A DNA stretch of 64,000 nt from Stieleria neptunia (GTDB taxonomy: Bacteria; Planctomycetota; Planctomycetia; Pirellulales; Pirellulaceae). Position numbers and translations under genes: made by a program. The stretch's first letter is position 1; each line of letters begins with the position of its first letter. The notes beneath the pieces are model-generated. The model was not told where the DNA came from and did no database searches. It worked only from the letters and a program-made list of their open reading frames with translations. The stretch is taken from contig NZ_CP037423.1 in assembly GCF_007754155.1 (NCBI RefSeq), forward strand, positions 10,846,938-10,910,937, read 5' to 3'. This document shows, one piece after another, positions 35,201-44,089 of the stretch.

Positions 35201-36158
35201 ATGACTCTCGACCGGCATCGGCTTTGTATTGAGCTGCAGCGACTCGACTGGGCCCGGCAACTCTCGCACGACGTGATTGAGGACATCGCGGCAGCCGCTG
35301 AAACAACGCGATTCAAGCCGGGCGACGAGGTGATCGCGGTCGACGCTGAAATCACGAACGTCTACTTCGTCATCGAAGGCAGCCTGGAAGGGTTGCTGTT
35401 TGACCGTCTCGACAAACAGATTCATTGCGAACGGTTTGGTCGCGGTTCGGTGCTGGGGCTCTTTTCGGTCGTCTTGCCGGAATGCTCACACTTGCAGGTC
35501 TCTGCGATCGAGCCGACGACGGTCCTTCACTTTACGCTGGAAGAATTGCTGCGTCTGACCACACAGCATCATACGCTTCAATCAGTTCGATTCGATGCTG
35601 CGCAGGTACCTGAATCATCTCCGCATGGAGCAACTGGTCATTCCCATGACGACGATCGCCGTGGATTTGGTCGAAGGTTCGATGCTGGAGCGGAAGTCGG
35701 GCGATGCGACGCACAATATCTTGGAGAGTATCAATCTGCCTCCCTTGGCCTTGCCGATCGTGAAACAGGGACAAGCGGTGGTCGATGGCGGATTGCTCAA
35801 CAATGTTCCGGCCAATGCACTCTTCGACCAAGGCTGTAATTTTGTCATCGCATCGACCGTGACTGCCAGTTTGGAAAAAGACTTCATGTCGATTCGCGAC
35901 AAACGCTCGTTGGCGGTGGGCGGATTGTTCCCCTCGTTGAAGGTCCTGATGCGGCAATACATGATTCAAGGTCACAGCATGAATGACGTCGGGGTCCAGC
36001 CGGCTGATCTCGTCATCGCCCCCGACGTCACTTCGTTCGATCTCTCCGAATTCACGCGTGCCGACGAAATGTCCGTGATCGGCGAATCCGCCATCAAGGA
36101 ATCGATTCATCGGCTCAAAGCGATGCTCGCCAAACTCGATCCACAGTTGTTTCAGTGA
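35201..36158 (+). pseudogene. NTE-type patatin phospholipase, internally deleted and frameshifted
   Basis: The first frame (from 35201) encodes a cyclic-nucleotide-binding-like domain (RFKPGDEVIAVDAEITNVYF and FGRGSVLGLFS). A second frame (35595-36158) encodes the C-terminal half of a patatin domain with the catalytic-Asp motif VVDGGLLNNVPANAL. The patatin N-terminal part with GGGARG and the GxSxG nucleophile is missing, and the two pieces are out of frame. Intact relatives fuse cNMP domain and patatin in one protein that hydrolyses phospholipids. I read one damaged gene, not two genes. Confidence 0.75.
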
Positions 36159-36177
36159 TCACCCGCAACGCTGCGCG

Positions 36178-36512
36178 ACGGCCCGGAAGGGCCATCGTAC
36201 GGTCATAACCTGTACGACGGCCCTTCTGGGCGGTCGTCGCCGTCGGTACGTGCCTTCAAATGTACGACGGCCCTTCTGGGCGGTCGTCGCCGTCGGTACG
36301 ACGGCCTCCCACGCACGTCGGGCTCGTTCTTCTAACTCGCTTTCTGGGTTGGGTTGTTTGGTTCCGACGGCCCGGAAGGGCCGTCGTACGTTCATTTCTG
36401 TAGGACATCCCTTCTGGGTTGTCCTCCATTCAGCCACCGGCTGAACCGTGCGGTTCAGGCGACGGCCCGGAAGGGCCGTCGTACGTTTTGCTCAACGGCC
36501 CTTCTGGGCGGT
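36178..36512. repeat. REP hairpin array with GACGGCCCGGAAGGGCCGTC
   Basis: Several copies of the ~22-bp palindrome, a duplicated TGTACGACGGCCCTTCTGGG segment (36211 and 36260), and one unit of the ~95-bp repeat (TAGGACATCCCTTCTGGGTT, then TTCAGCCACCGGCTGAA). It follows the NTE pseudogene and runs into the 3' end of the DHH-like gene. Confidence 0.9.
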
Positions 36513-37443
36513 CGCACATGATTTGCTCGATCGCCTGTTCGACTTCTCGAGGGGTTAGTCGGCTGCCGCATCGTCTGGGTGAACCCCCGATCGTATCGCT
36601 ACCTCCCCATTGCTCGTGATCGGCGGTGCTGCCTTCCAGTCCATTGAGCGTCGAGAAGATGCGATCGAGCGGGAATCGTACAAAGGGCGACATCCGGCCC
36701 ACCGTGTAGGCGTAGCGCCCCGTCGGCAACTCCTGCAGCGCCACAAAGGCGCGCACACCTTTGGCAAATAATTTGGTCCGCGCGTATTGACCGTACTCGC
36801 GAATCATTTGCCATCCCTGTCCGCCTCCCAACACGTCGTAGCTTCCGCACAGTTCGCTTTCCTGGCCTTGGGAAAGCGCGATCCGCGAGATCCTCGCCGA
36901 CGTCTCTTCGATCAGGCAGCGCATTTCATCGCCGTTCATCTGTCCCAACGCGTTCGACAATCGAGCCTGATCATACAATTCGAACGCCCAGGTCAGTTTT
37001 CGAATGATCGATCGATCCGGATCGACGGGAATGGCGCCGGCCGTCGCGTCCATCAGGTCTTCGATCAGGATCAGTTGCGAGAGCTCCATTTCGATGCGTA
37101 GATTTCTCACCTGATCGGAATGGGTCAGCATCCAGTAGGCCATGCAGACGTCCTGGTCGCAATCGTTGACAAAGACATGCGTCGGTGTGGTGCCGCGTGC
37201 CGAGAATTTGTCCAACAGGCCCACCAGGATGGCGACCAACACCTGACCGGTTGTGCTTCGGGTCGCCAAGCGGTTCACGCCGCAATGGTGATCAAAGTTC
37301 GCATGGGGCCCGTTGGGATCATACGCGGGCGGACCGTGTACGTAGCCATCCAATGCAATCGAATGGGGCGGATTCTCGCGACAGAAAGCACTCCAGTCTT
37401 TCACGACCCCGGGTTCGACGTGGAGCACGATTTCAGGGCACAT
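36430..37443 (-). CDS. DHH-phosphoesterase-like protein with repeat-derived tail
   Basis: About 337 residues from ATG 37443 (MCPEIVLHVEPG). The segment DGYVHGPPAYDPNGPHANFDHH, followed by FVNDCDQDV, resembles the metal-binding motifs of DHH phosphoesterases. The C-terminal GGSDTIGGSPRRCGS resembles a DHHA1-like substrate loop. The exact substrate is unknown, and the assignment to DHH is my reading of motifs. The last ~25 residues (ending YDGPSGPSPEPHGSAGG) are encoded by the REP array. The gene lies 72 bp downstream of glgP on the same strand. Confidence 0.65.
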   Translation of the reverse strand: MCPEIVLHVEPGVVKDWSAFCRENPPHSIALDGYVHGPPAYDPNGPHANFDHHCGVNRLATRSTTGQVLVAILVGLLDKFSARGTTPTHVFVNDCDQDVCMAYWMLTHSDQVRNLRIEMELSQLILIEDLMDATAGAIPVDPDRSIIRKLTWAFELYDQARLSNALGQMNGDEMRCLIEETSARISRIALSQGQESELCGSYDVLGGGQGWQMIREYGQYARTKLFAKGVRAFVALQELPTGRYAYTVGRMSPFVRFPLDRIFSTLNGLEGSTADHEQWGGSDTIGGSPRRCGSRLTPREVEQAIEQIMCDRPEGPLSKTYDGPSGPSPEPHGSAGG

Positions 37444-37515
37444 GGGATCACTCAAGGAGAAGGGTCAATCGAATCCGCAACGTCGCAATCAGGCCGGTCA
37501 CGCCCCAGACTCATC

Positions 37516-39996
37516 CTATCGTATCGGACACGGCAGGGCATTCCAGATTTCAGCCGCGTACTCGGCAATCGTTCGGTCGCTGGAAAACTTTCCGGCGCAC
37601 GCCACGTTGACGACTGCCTTGCGCACCCAGGCGTCTGAATCAGCGTAAAGTGTCCCCAGTTTCTGTTGGGTGTCTGCATAGGACGTCAGGTCGGCCAGGT
37701 GCATGAAGTAGTCTCCATGATCGAGCAGCGACTCGCGAATCGGGTTGAAGATTCCCGGTTCATCGCGACTGAAGTAATCGTTGAAGATCAGGTCGAGTGC
37801 GGCGCGCGTTTCCGGCTCATTCTCGTAGTGCCAGCGGGGGCTGTACCACCGGCGGCTGCTGGCGACTTGTTCGGCATTCAATCCGAACAGGAAGAAGTGC
37901 TCCTCGCCCGCCTCTTCGGCCATTTCGATCGTCGCTCCATCGCGTGTGCCGATGGTCAGCGCGCCGTTCATCATAAACTTCATGTTCCCGGTGCCACTGG
38001 CTTCATAGCCGGCCGTCGAGATTTGTTCGGAAACGTCGGTGGCGGGGATCAGCCGCTCGGCGACGGAAACGTTGTAATTCGGCACGAACACGACCTTGAT
38101 GCGTCCCCTCGAAACCGGATCTTCATCGATCACCCGACCGACATTGTTGATCAACTTGATGATCAATTTCGCCAACCGATACGCCGGAGCTGCTTTCCCG
38201 GCAAAGAAAAACGTCCGTGGCGGCAGTGTGATCGATGGGTCGGTGCGCAGCCGATCGTACAGCACGATCACGTGCAGAATATTCAGGAGTTGCCGCTTGT
38301 ATTCGTGGATCCGCTTGATCTGACTATCGAAGATCGTGTCCGGGTCAACGATCTGTCCGGTGGTCGATTTCAGCCAATCGGCGAATCGTTCTTTGGCGGC
38401 CCGTTTCGTTTGACGGAATCGGCTTCGGAACGACTCGTCATCGGTCAACGGGAGCAAACGCCGCAATTCACCGAGATCGGTGATCCAGGTGTCGCCGATC
38501 GACTCGCTGATCAAGCCTGCCAGGTCGCGGTTGGCTGCCAGCAGCCAGCGCCGCGGGGTCACACCGTTGGTCTTGTTGTTGAACCGCTCGGGGAACATTT
38601 CGGCAAAATCGGCGACCACGCGTGTGCGGAGCAGATCGGAATGAATTTGAGCGACACCATTGGTGCTGTGGGAGCCCACAATCGCGAGGTTGGCCATCCG
38701 AATCTGCCGCCCACCGGATTCCTCGATCAGACTCATTCGAGACGCTCTTGGGTGATCGCCGGGGTAGCGTTGCTGCACGTCGGTCATGAATCGGCGGTTG
38801 ATTTCGTACACAATTTCCAGCAGCCGCGGACACACCAGCTCAAAGAACTGCACCGGCCATTTTTCCAGTGCTTCGGGCAACAGCGTGTGATTGGTGTAGG
38901 CCAACGTGCCGACGGTCAGGTCCCAGGCCTCGTCCCAGCCCAGTTTTGCCTCGTCCAACAGAAGCCGCATCAACTCGGCCACGGCCATCGCCGGGTGCGT
39001 GTCGTTCAGCTGGATCGCAACCTTGTCCGGTAGCAATCGCCAATCATCGTTGGTGCGTCGGAACCGCGCCACGATGTCGGCCAGCGAACAACAAACCATG
39101 AAGTACTCCTGAACAAACCTCAGGGCCTGGCCGGCTTGTGTCGAGTCGTCCGGGTACAGGACACGCGTCACCGTTTCGGCCAGCACGCGATCCACGATCG
39201 CACCCACAAAGTCGCCCGAACTGAATTCGCCAAAGTTGAAATGGTCCGGTGACGCCGCCCCCCACAGTCGCAGCGTGTTGATGGTCTGGCCGCCGTAACC
39301 GACGACCGGCCGATCGTAGGGAACGCCCAGCAGATGAGTTGCGTGACCGGGGACTGCTCGGAGCATGCCGTCCTGCAATTCGAATCGGCAAGCGATCGGG
39401 ATCTGAACGGTCTGGCGCGGGTGAGTGACTTCCCAAGGATCCGGTTGTGCCAGCCAATGATCGGGCTGCTCCATTTGATACCCGTTTTCGATCGCCTGAC
39501 GAAAGATTCCATATTCATATCGTAAACCGTAGCCGACGGCCGGGATTTGCAGCGTGGCCAGTGATTCAATGAAACAGGCTGCCAGCCTCCCCAGACCGCC
39601 GTTTCCCAGGCCGGCATCGGGTTCCGTTTCGACGACTTCTTTCCAGTCCTGATGCGGGTCGGATTGCAGCTCCTCGCGGACATACGGCTCGACGCCCAGG
39701 TTGACAATGTTGTTGGTCAGCGCACGACCGATCAGGAACTCCATCGATAGATAATACACGCGCTTCGGATTCTCTCGATCATAGGTTTGATCGGTCAGCA
39801 ACCAGCGTTGCGCCAGCAGGTCACGCAAGGAGCGGGCCACCGCTTCGAAGCGTTCGCGCTGGCTGGCTTCGTCAGGCCAAACGACGTGGTCGAAGAGAAG
39901 GTGCCGCTGGTAATGCTCGTGCCCCGTTTTGTCGCTGAAGCGAGCTGCGCCGCACTCGTACTGTTGGAGTATCTGTTGGTCTACTGTTTTTGACAT
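37516..39996 (-). CDS. glgP: Glycogen/alpha-glucan phosphorylase
   Basis: An 826-residue enzyme that releases glucose 1-phosphate from alpha-1,4-glucans. The ATG at 39996 gives MSKTVDQQILQQ; the frame extends upstream without family similarity. Visible motifs include NPKRVYYLSMEFLIGR, EPDAGLGNGGLGRLAACF, NDTHPAMAVAELMR and the pyridoxal-phosphate lysine region EASGTGNMKFMMNGALTIGT. Length is standard. Just upstream lies a glgX remnant, so an ancestral glycogen-degradation operon has partly decayed. Confidence 0.97.
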   Translation of the reverse strand: MSKTVDQQILQQYECGAARFSDKTGHEHYQRHLLFDHVVWPDEASQRERFEAVARSLRDLLAQRWLLTDQTYDRENPKRVYYLSMEFLIGRALTNNIVNLGVEPYVREELQSDPHQDWKEVVETEPDAGLGNGGLGRLAACFIESLATLQIPAVGYGLRYEYGIFRQAIENGYQMEQPDHWLAQPDPWEVTHPRQTVQIPIACRFELQDGMLRAVPGHATHLLGVPYDRPVVGYGGQTINTLRLWGAASPDHFNFGEFSSGDFVGAIVDRVLAETVTRVLYPDDSTQAGQALRFVQEYFMVCCSLADIVARFRRTNDDWRLLPDKVAIQLNDTHPAMAVAELMRLLLDEAKLGWDEAWDLTVGTLAYTNHTLLPEALEKWPVQFFELVCPRLLEIVYEINRRFMTDVQQRYPGDHPRASRMSLIEESGGRQIRMANLAIVGSHSTNGVAQIHSDLLRTRVVADFAEMFPERFNNKTNGVTPRRWLLAANRDLAGLISESIGDTWITDLGELRRLLPLTDDESFRSRFRQTKRAAKERFADWLKSTTGQIVDPDTIFDSQIKRIHEYKRQLLNILHVIVLYDRLRTDPSITLPPRTFFFAGKAAPAYRLAKLIIKLINNVGRVIDEDPVSRGRIKVVFVPNYNVSVAERLIPATDVSEQISTAGYEASGTGNMKFMMNGALTIGTRDGATIEMAEEAGEEHFFLFGLNAEQVASSRRWYSPRWHYENEPETRAALDLIFNDYFSRDEPGIFNPIRESLLDHGDYFMHLADLTSYADTQQKLGTLYADSDAWVRKAVVNVACAGKFSSDRTIAEYAAEIWNALPCPIR

Positions 39997-40045
39997 GACA
40001 AAGCCTTGTTGGAGAGAGACTAACGGGACAAAGGAGAGGTGCGTA

Positions 40046-40369
40046 TCAAGTTGGCGTCTGAACGTTGGCCCCATGATCGGTCAGGGCATAGAGCATCCCG
40101 ACGGACCGTTCGACCACGCGATACGAATCGCCGCCAAAGACGATGCAGTGTGAGGATTCGCTCCAGTCGGGCTGATTCAACTTGACGCCGTGACACGCAT
40201 TGTTCGCTTCACCTAACATTCTGTTGACCCTGATGCGCTGGCGTTCCTGATCAAACAGCAACAATTTGACGTTGGTTGCGGTGCGCGAGAAAAGACTGAA
40301 ATTGACACCCCTGTCAACGACGGTGGCGCCCAAGGGTGAAGGTCGACTCACGATGTTGGCTTGTGTCAT
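40046..40369 (-). pseudogene. glgX: Glycogen debranching enzyme remnant
   Basis: The ATG at 40369 opens MTQANIVSRPSPLGATVVDR and continues GVNFSLFSRTATNVKLLLFD, which is the CBM48 N-terminus of GlgX-type debranching enzymes. After ~40 residues it passes into HGVKLNQPDWSESSHCIVF, the C-terminal domain of the same family. The whole GH13 barrel (about 500-600 residues) is missing, leaving 107 codons in one frame. It sits 49 bp upstream of glgP. It may still be translated but cannot debranch glycogen. Confidence 0.8.
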
Positions 40370-40399
40370 GTCACGTCTTCTCCCATTTAGTGTCGATGG

Positions 40400-40840
40400 T
40401 ACGACGGCCCTTCCGGGCCGTCGCGTTTCGCTCTCGACCGCCCGGAAGGGCCGTCGTACATTCAATTCTGTAGGACATCCCTTCTGGGTTGTCCCCCGTT
40501 CAGCCACCGGCTGAACCGTGCGGTTCAAGCGACCGCCCGGAAGGGCCGTCGTACATTCAATTCCGTAGGACATCCCTTCCGGGTTGTCCTCCGTTCAGCC
40601 GCCGGCTGAACCGTGCGGTTCAGGCGACCGCCCGGAAGGGCCGTCGTACATTCAATTCTGTAGGACATCCCTTCTGGGTTGTCCTCCGTTCAGCCGCCGG
40701 CTGAACCGTGCGGTTCAGGCGACCGCCCGGAAGGGTCGTCGTACATTCAATTCCGTAGGACATCCCTTCCGGGTTGTCCTCCGTTCAGCCTCCGGCTGAA
40801 CCGTGCGGTTCAAGCGACCGCCCGGAAGGGCCGTCGTACG
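40400..40840. repeat. REP array: four tandem ~95-bp hairpin units
   Basis: TAGGACATCCCTTC recurs at 40471, 40566, 40661 and 40756, an exact 95-bp period. Each unit holds the GACCGCCCGGAAGGGCCGTC hairpin, a GGACAT...GTCC hairpin and TTCAGCCGCCGGCTGAA. Units differ at scattered positions (C/T at TTCTG/TTCCG). All reading frames across the array are open, which produces false gene calls. It separates the glgX remnant from the receptor kinase. Confidence 0.95.
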
Positions 40841-40875
40841 GTATTCTCGATAGCTTTCTCGCCATACCGGGGCGT

Positions 40876-43206
40876 CTACTCGTTTAGCCGCGACGTCCAT
40901 TCGTTGCCCCAACCGACGTAAAGGTCGTGAAGAAAGGCTTTCCAATCTTCGGCGGTACGGCTGGGCGGATAGGGGTCTGGCCGAATCGGTTCGTCGGCGC
41001 TCCAGACAACTCGGATCTGCCCATCGTCTTGAATCTGGCCGATTCTTGGAATTTGAAAACAGTGTTGCGTTTCGGGATCGATGCGGACTTCGCCTTCCGG
41101 AGCGACGAGGTGCTGGCCGCGGATCGCCCGGCGAATTTTCTTGGGTTCAATGCTCTCCGCGTCACGTACGGCCTGTGCCCACAAATGGACGCCCGCGTAA
41201 CCATTCTCCATCGCGCCGGAAACCACGCGATGGGGGTGTTTGGCCTTGAACCGCGCTAGAAAGGCCTGGTTGGCGGGGGTATCCAAGGATTGAAAATACG
41301 TCGAAGCGACGTAGTCACCTTCAACCGAGGCGATGTCCAGGCCGCGGAGTTCCTGCTCACCAATGCTGAACGACAAACAGGGCGTGTCGTCTCGCTTGAT
41401 ACCGGCTGCACGGATGGCACGGAAAAAGGCCACGTTGGAATCACCGTTGAGCGTATTGACGATCAGATCCGGCTTGGATTGCAAGATCGCTTGCACGACC
41501 GGTTCGAATTCCGAACCGCCCAGCGGCAGATACCTTTCGCCGACCACTTCCGCGTCCAATTGCTCGAGTTGGTCTTTGATCACTTCGCTGGCGGTGCGTG
41601 GGAAAACGTAGTCGGACCCCACCAGAAAAAACCGTCTTCGGTTCAGACTCTCGCTGGCCCAGGCGACGGCAGGAATGATCTGCTGGTTGGGGGCGGCACC
41701 CAGATAAATGATGTTGGGAGACTCTTCCATCCCTTCGTACTGAAGTGGGTAGACCAGCAGGTGGTCGTGCGCTTCGATGATCGGCCTGACGGTCTTGCGA
41801 CTCGCCGAGGTCCAGCAACCGAACACCGTACAGACGTGCTCCTGGACAATCAGCCTTTCCGCCTCGCGGGCATAGCTCTGCGTGTCCGATCGACCGTCGG
41901 CGACAACCGCTTTGATGGGACGGCCCAACAAGCCGCCCGACTCGTTGATTTCGTCGATCGCCAGCAGCGTGGCATCGATGACGCTGGTTCCGCTGGCGGA
42001 CATCGTGCCGCTGATGGACTGCAGCAAACCCACCTTGATCGGCTCGCCTTGCGGGGCGATCGGGGTGGGAACGGATGGGAGAAAACTCCAGACGGAAAGT
42101 GCAATCACGAGGAACAAGGTCAAAGCGACGATGCCGCCTATCAACCGGCGATCGGTTTGCAACGGCTTGGACGGTCCGATTGGGGCGCGCCTCATGCCCG
42201 ACTGGCTGGGCAGGTCGATTCGGGCTTCGCCCGACAAGGCTGCAGCCACGGCTTCCAAATCTCGCAGCATCGCCTCGGCGGACGGATAGCGATCGTCCGG
42301 ATCTTTCGCCATCGCGTGGGAGACAATCGCCGAGCATGCCGGTGGGACCGACGGACGAACCTCACGTGGATCGGGAATGCTCTTGTTGCAGTGGGCGTAC
42401 ATGACCTGCACGACACTGTCGGATTCATCGTACGGTTGTCGTCCGGTCAACAGGCAGAAGTAGGTTGCGCCGAGCGAATAGATGTCCGTGCGGGTGTCGA
42501 CGGGTTGCGCCTGACATTGTTCGGGGCTCATGAAGTACGGCGTACCGAGGATCGTTCCCGACTGCGTCAGTTGCATTGCCCCGCCTGTTGAAGAAAACTT
42601 CGCCAGTCCGAAGTCGGTCAACTTGACGGCTCCGTTGGCCGCTCGCACCAAATTCGCCGGCTTGATGTCGCGGTGGATCAACTCTTCGGCGTGAGCGGCC
42701 GCGATGCCGTGGCAGGCGTCGATCAGGATCCGAGTCGCTTCGAGCGGAGAGCAGGCGCCGCGGGTTTGCAATTCCGCCGCGATGCTGCCGCCGGTCAGCA
42801 GTTCCATGACCAGATAGTTCCATTCACCTTCTTGGGCGATCTCGTAGATTGCCGCGACGTTGGCATGGCTGAGTTTTCCCGCGGCCTTGGCTTCCGACTG
42901 AAAGCGGCTCAGGGCGGTCGCGTTGGCGGCCAAGTTCCCGGTCAGGATTTTGATCGCCACGTCGCGTTCGAGCGTCGGGTCGTGGGCCCGCAGCACAACG
43001 CCCATGCCTCCCTGTCCGAGCATCCCGGTGATTTCATATTTGCCCAGCGACTTGCCGATCCAGTTCTCCGCGGGCAGACTCCCTTGTGAGATCGGTGCGG
43101 TATCACCTGGAATCGCGGACATGCTTTCGGTTTCGCCGAATTGCATTCGCGTGACATCGTCGCGCCGTTCAGGCGTCTCAGGCGGAGGTTTCTTGTCTGA
43201 CGGCAT
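40876..43206 (-). CDS. Receptor Ser/Thr kinase with UrtA-like extracellular sensor
   Basis: A 776-residue protein. Residues ~54-320 are a Hanks-type kinase: glycine loop GMLGQGGMGVV, VAIK lysine, HRDIKPAN, DFG (LTDFGLAKF) and SPEQ. One membrane helix follows (LIGGIVALTLFLVIALSVWSF, ~353-375). Residues ~385-740 are a type I periplasmic binding fold of the urea/short-chain-amide group: IKVGLLQSISGTMSASG, CTVFGCWTSASRKTV and GAAPNQQIIPAV are close to UrtA/FmdD/AmiC. It is inferred to phosphorylate cytoplasmic targets upon binding an amide-like ligand. No urea transporter or urease genes are near. REP arrays lie on both sides. Confidence 0.92.
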   Translation of the reverse strand: MPSDKKPPPETPERRDDVTRMQFGETESMSAIPGDTAPISQGSLPAENWIGKSLGKYEITGMLGQGGMGVVLRAHDPTLERDVAIKILTGNLAANATALSRFQSEAKAAGKLSHANVAAIYEIAQEGEWNYLVMELLTGGSIAAELQTRGACSPLEATRILIDACHGIAAAHAEELIHRDIKPANLVRAANGAVKLTDFGLAKFSSTGGAMQLTQSGTILGTPYFMSPEQCQAQPVDTRTDIYSLGATYFCLLTGRQPYDESDSVVQVMYAHCNKSIPDPREVRPSVPPACSAIVSHAMAKDPDDRYPSAEAMLRDLEAVAAALSGEARIDLPSQSGMRRAPIGPSKPLQTDRRLIGGIVALTLFLVIALSVWSFLPSVPTPIAPQGEPIKVGLLQSISGTMSASGTSVIDATLLAIDEINESGGLLGRPIKAVVADGRSDTQSYAREAERLIVQEHVCTVFGCWTSASRKTVRPIIEAHDHLLVYPLQYEGMEESPNIIYLGAAPNQQIIPAVAWASESLNRRRFFLVGSDYVFPRTASEVIKDQLEQLDAEVVGERYLPLGGSEFEPVVQAILQSKPDLIVNTLNGDSNVAFFRAIRAAGIKRDDTPCLSFSIGEQELRGLDIASVEGDYVASTYFQSLDTPANQAFLARFKAKHPHRVVSGAMENGYAGVHLWAQAVRDAESIEPKKIRRAIRGQHLVAPEGEVRIDPETQHCFQIPRIGQIQDDGQIRVVWSADEPIRPDPYPPSRTAEDWKAFLHDLYVGWGNEWTSRLNE

Positions 43207-43231
43207 GTGGATCTAAATTCGGTTGCCCTGT

Positions 43232-43320
43232 GTTGTGCGACGGCCCGGCAGGACCGTCGTACCAAGACGTGCAGTACGACGGCCCTTCCGGGCCGTCGCG
43301 TACGTCGCAGCGACGTACGT
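43232..43320. repeat. REP pair beside the RAYT gene
   Basis: Two hairpins of the GACGGCCC...GGGCCGTCG family (43238 and 43277 regions) in opposite orientation, followed by an ACGTACGTCGCAGCGACGTACGT-type palindrome core. They lie directly at the 3' end of the RAYT gene. This is the classic BIME arrangement expected next to a REP-associated transposase. Confidence 0.85.
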
Positions 43321-44025
43321 TTAGTGTGTTGATCCGGAAGGGCCTGCGCTCACCTCTTGGAAACGCCAGCCTTCGGCCTGCCAGTCGGGATGGATCCAAC
43401 GATGCCATCGGCTTGATGGCAAGCCGGCTTTCCGAGGATTGTTTCCGATGTATTGGACAACGCGAAACAAATGTTCTTCATCGCGAATGATGCGGTCGTA
43501 GCTCTCTTCGGCCCAGATTGCTCCGTGTCGTTCGAGCTGCTTGTTGATTTTAAACCCGACATAACCCTTCCAGCTTTGGAGAATGTCCTCCAGTTCAAAC
43601 TCATCCAACGGCTTGACGACCACATGACAGTGGTTGGGCATGACGCAATAGCATGCGGTGAAATACCGTTGTTGTTGAAAATGCATCAAGGCGTCGGACA
43701 TCATTTGTACGGTGGATGCATCGCGGAGGTAGCACTCACCATAGCCTTCGTCCATCCAACGCTCGGTTCGGCATGTAATCTCACGAGCGAATTCATGCCA
43801 CTGTGCTTCGGATCGTGGTTGTGGATTTGTTTGCTCCCAAATTTCGCGCCATCTTTGAAGGTCGTCGCGTTGCTTCCGGGGGATGGAGTCGGCCAGTCGG
43901 AAGGTTACAAAATACGTCGCCCCGTCTTGCCGCCAGTGTGGAAGGTGTCGTTGATAAAACCGAATGGGCAGATCGGGATCGAGCCCACGAAAGTGCGACG
44001 GAGCGGACAGGTTGAACGTTGTCAT
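43321..44025 (-). CDS. REP-associated tyrosine transposase (RAYT)
   Basis: A 234-residue Y1/HUH protein. The metal-binding HUH motif is in YCVMPNHCHVVVKPL; the upstream block ATYFVTFRLADSIPRKQRDDL and the segment around SYDRIIRDEEHLFRVVQYIGNNPRKAGL with its tyrosines are typical of TnpA_REP. Such enzymes nick and join REP hairpins as single strands and spread them. It is flanked by REP copies on both sides, as expected. It ends in EVSAGPSGSTH, part of which appears repeat-derived. Confidence 0.93.
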   Translation of the reverse strand: MTTFNLSAPSHFRGLDPDLPIRFYQRHLPHWRQDGATYFVTFRLADSIPRKQRDDLQRWREIWEQTNPQPRSEAQWHEFAREITCRTERWMDEGYGECYLRDASTVQMMSDALMHFQQQRYFTACYCVMPNHCHVVVKPLDEFELEDILQSWKGYVGFKINKQLERHGAIWAEESYDRIIRDEEHLFRVVQYIGNNPRKAGLPSSRWHRWIHPDWQAEGWRFQEVSAGPSGSTH

Positions 44026-44089
44026 CTGCGGTTCAGCTGCACGACGGTGTAGGACAGCGCTTTTAGGCCGTCGGGATCTTCATTGTTGT

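Noticed and set aside
35595..36158. Independent small patatin gene
   Set aside because: Lacks the nucleophile half and continues the damaged upstream gene; better read as part of one pseudogene.
40046..40369. Functional small carbohydrate-binding protein
   Set aside because: Both ends match GlgX termini, so an internal deletion is the simpler explanation.
40400..40840. Possible CRISPR array
   Set aside because: The whole 95-bp unit repeats, with no unique spacers and no cas genes nearby.
40489..40921. Series of 70-80-codon overlapping frames in the REP array
   Set aside because: They recur every 95 bp in shifting frames and translate hairpin repeats; not separate genes.
41290..42591. 433-codon frame antisense to the receptor kinase
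   Set aside because: The kinase and UrtA-like domains are unambiguous on the minus strand.
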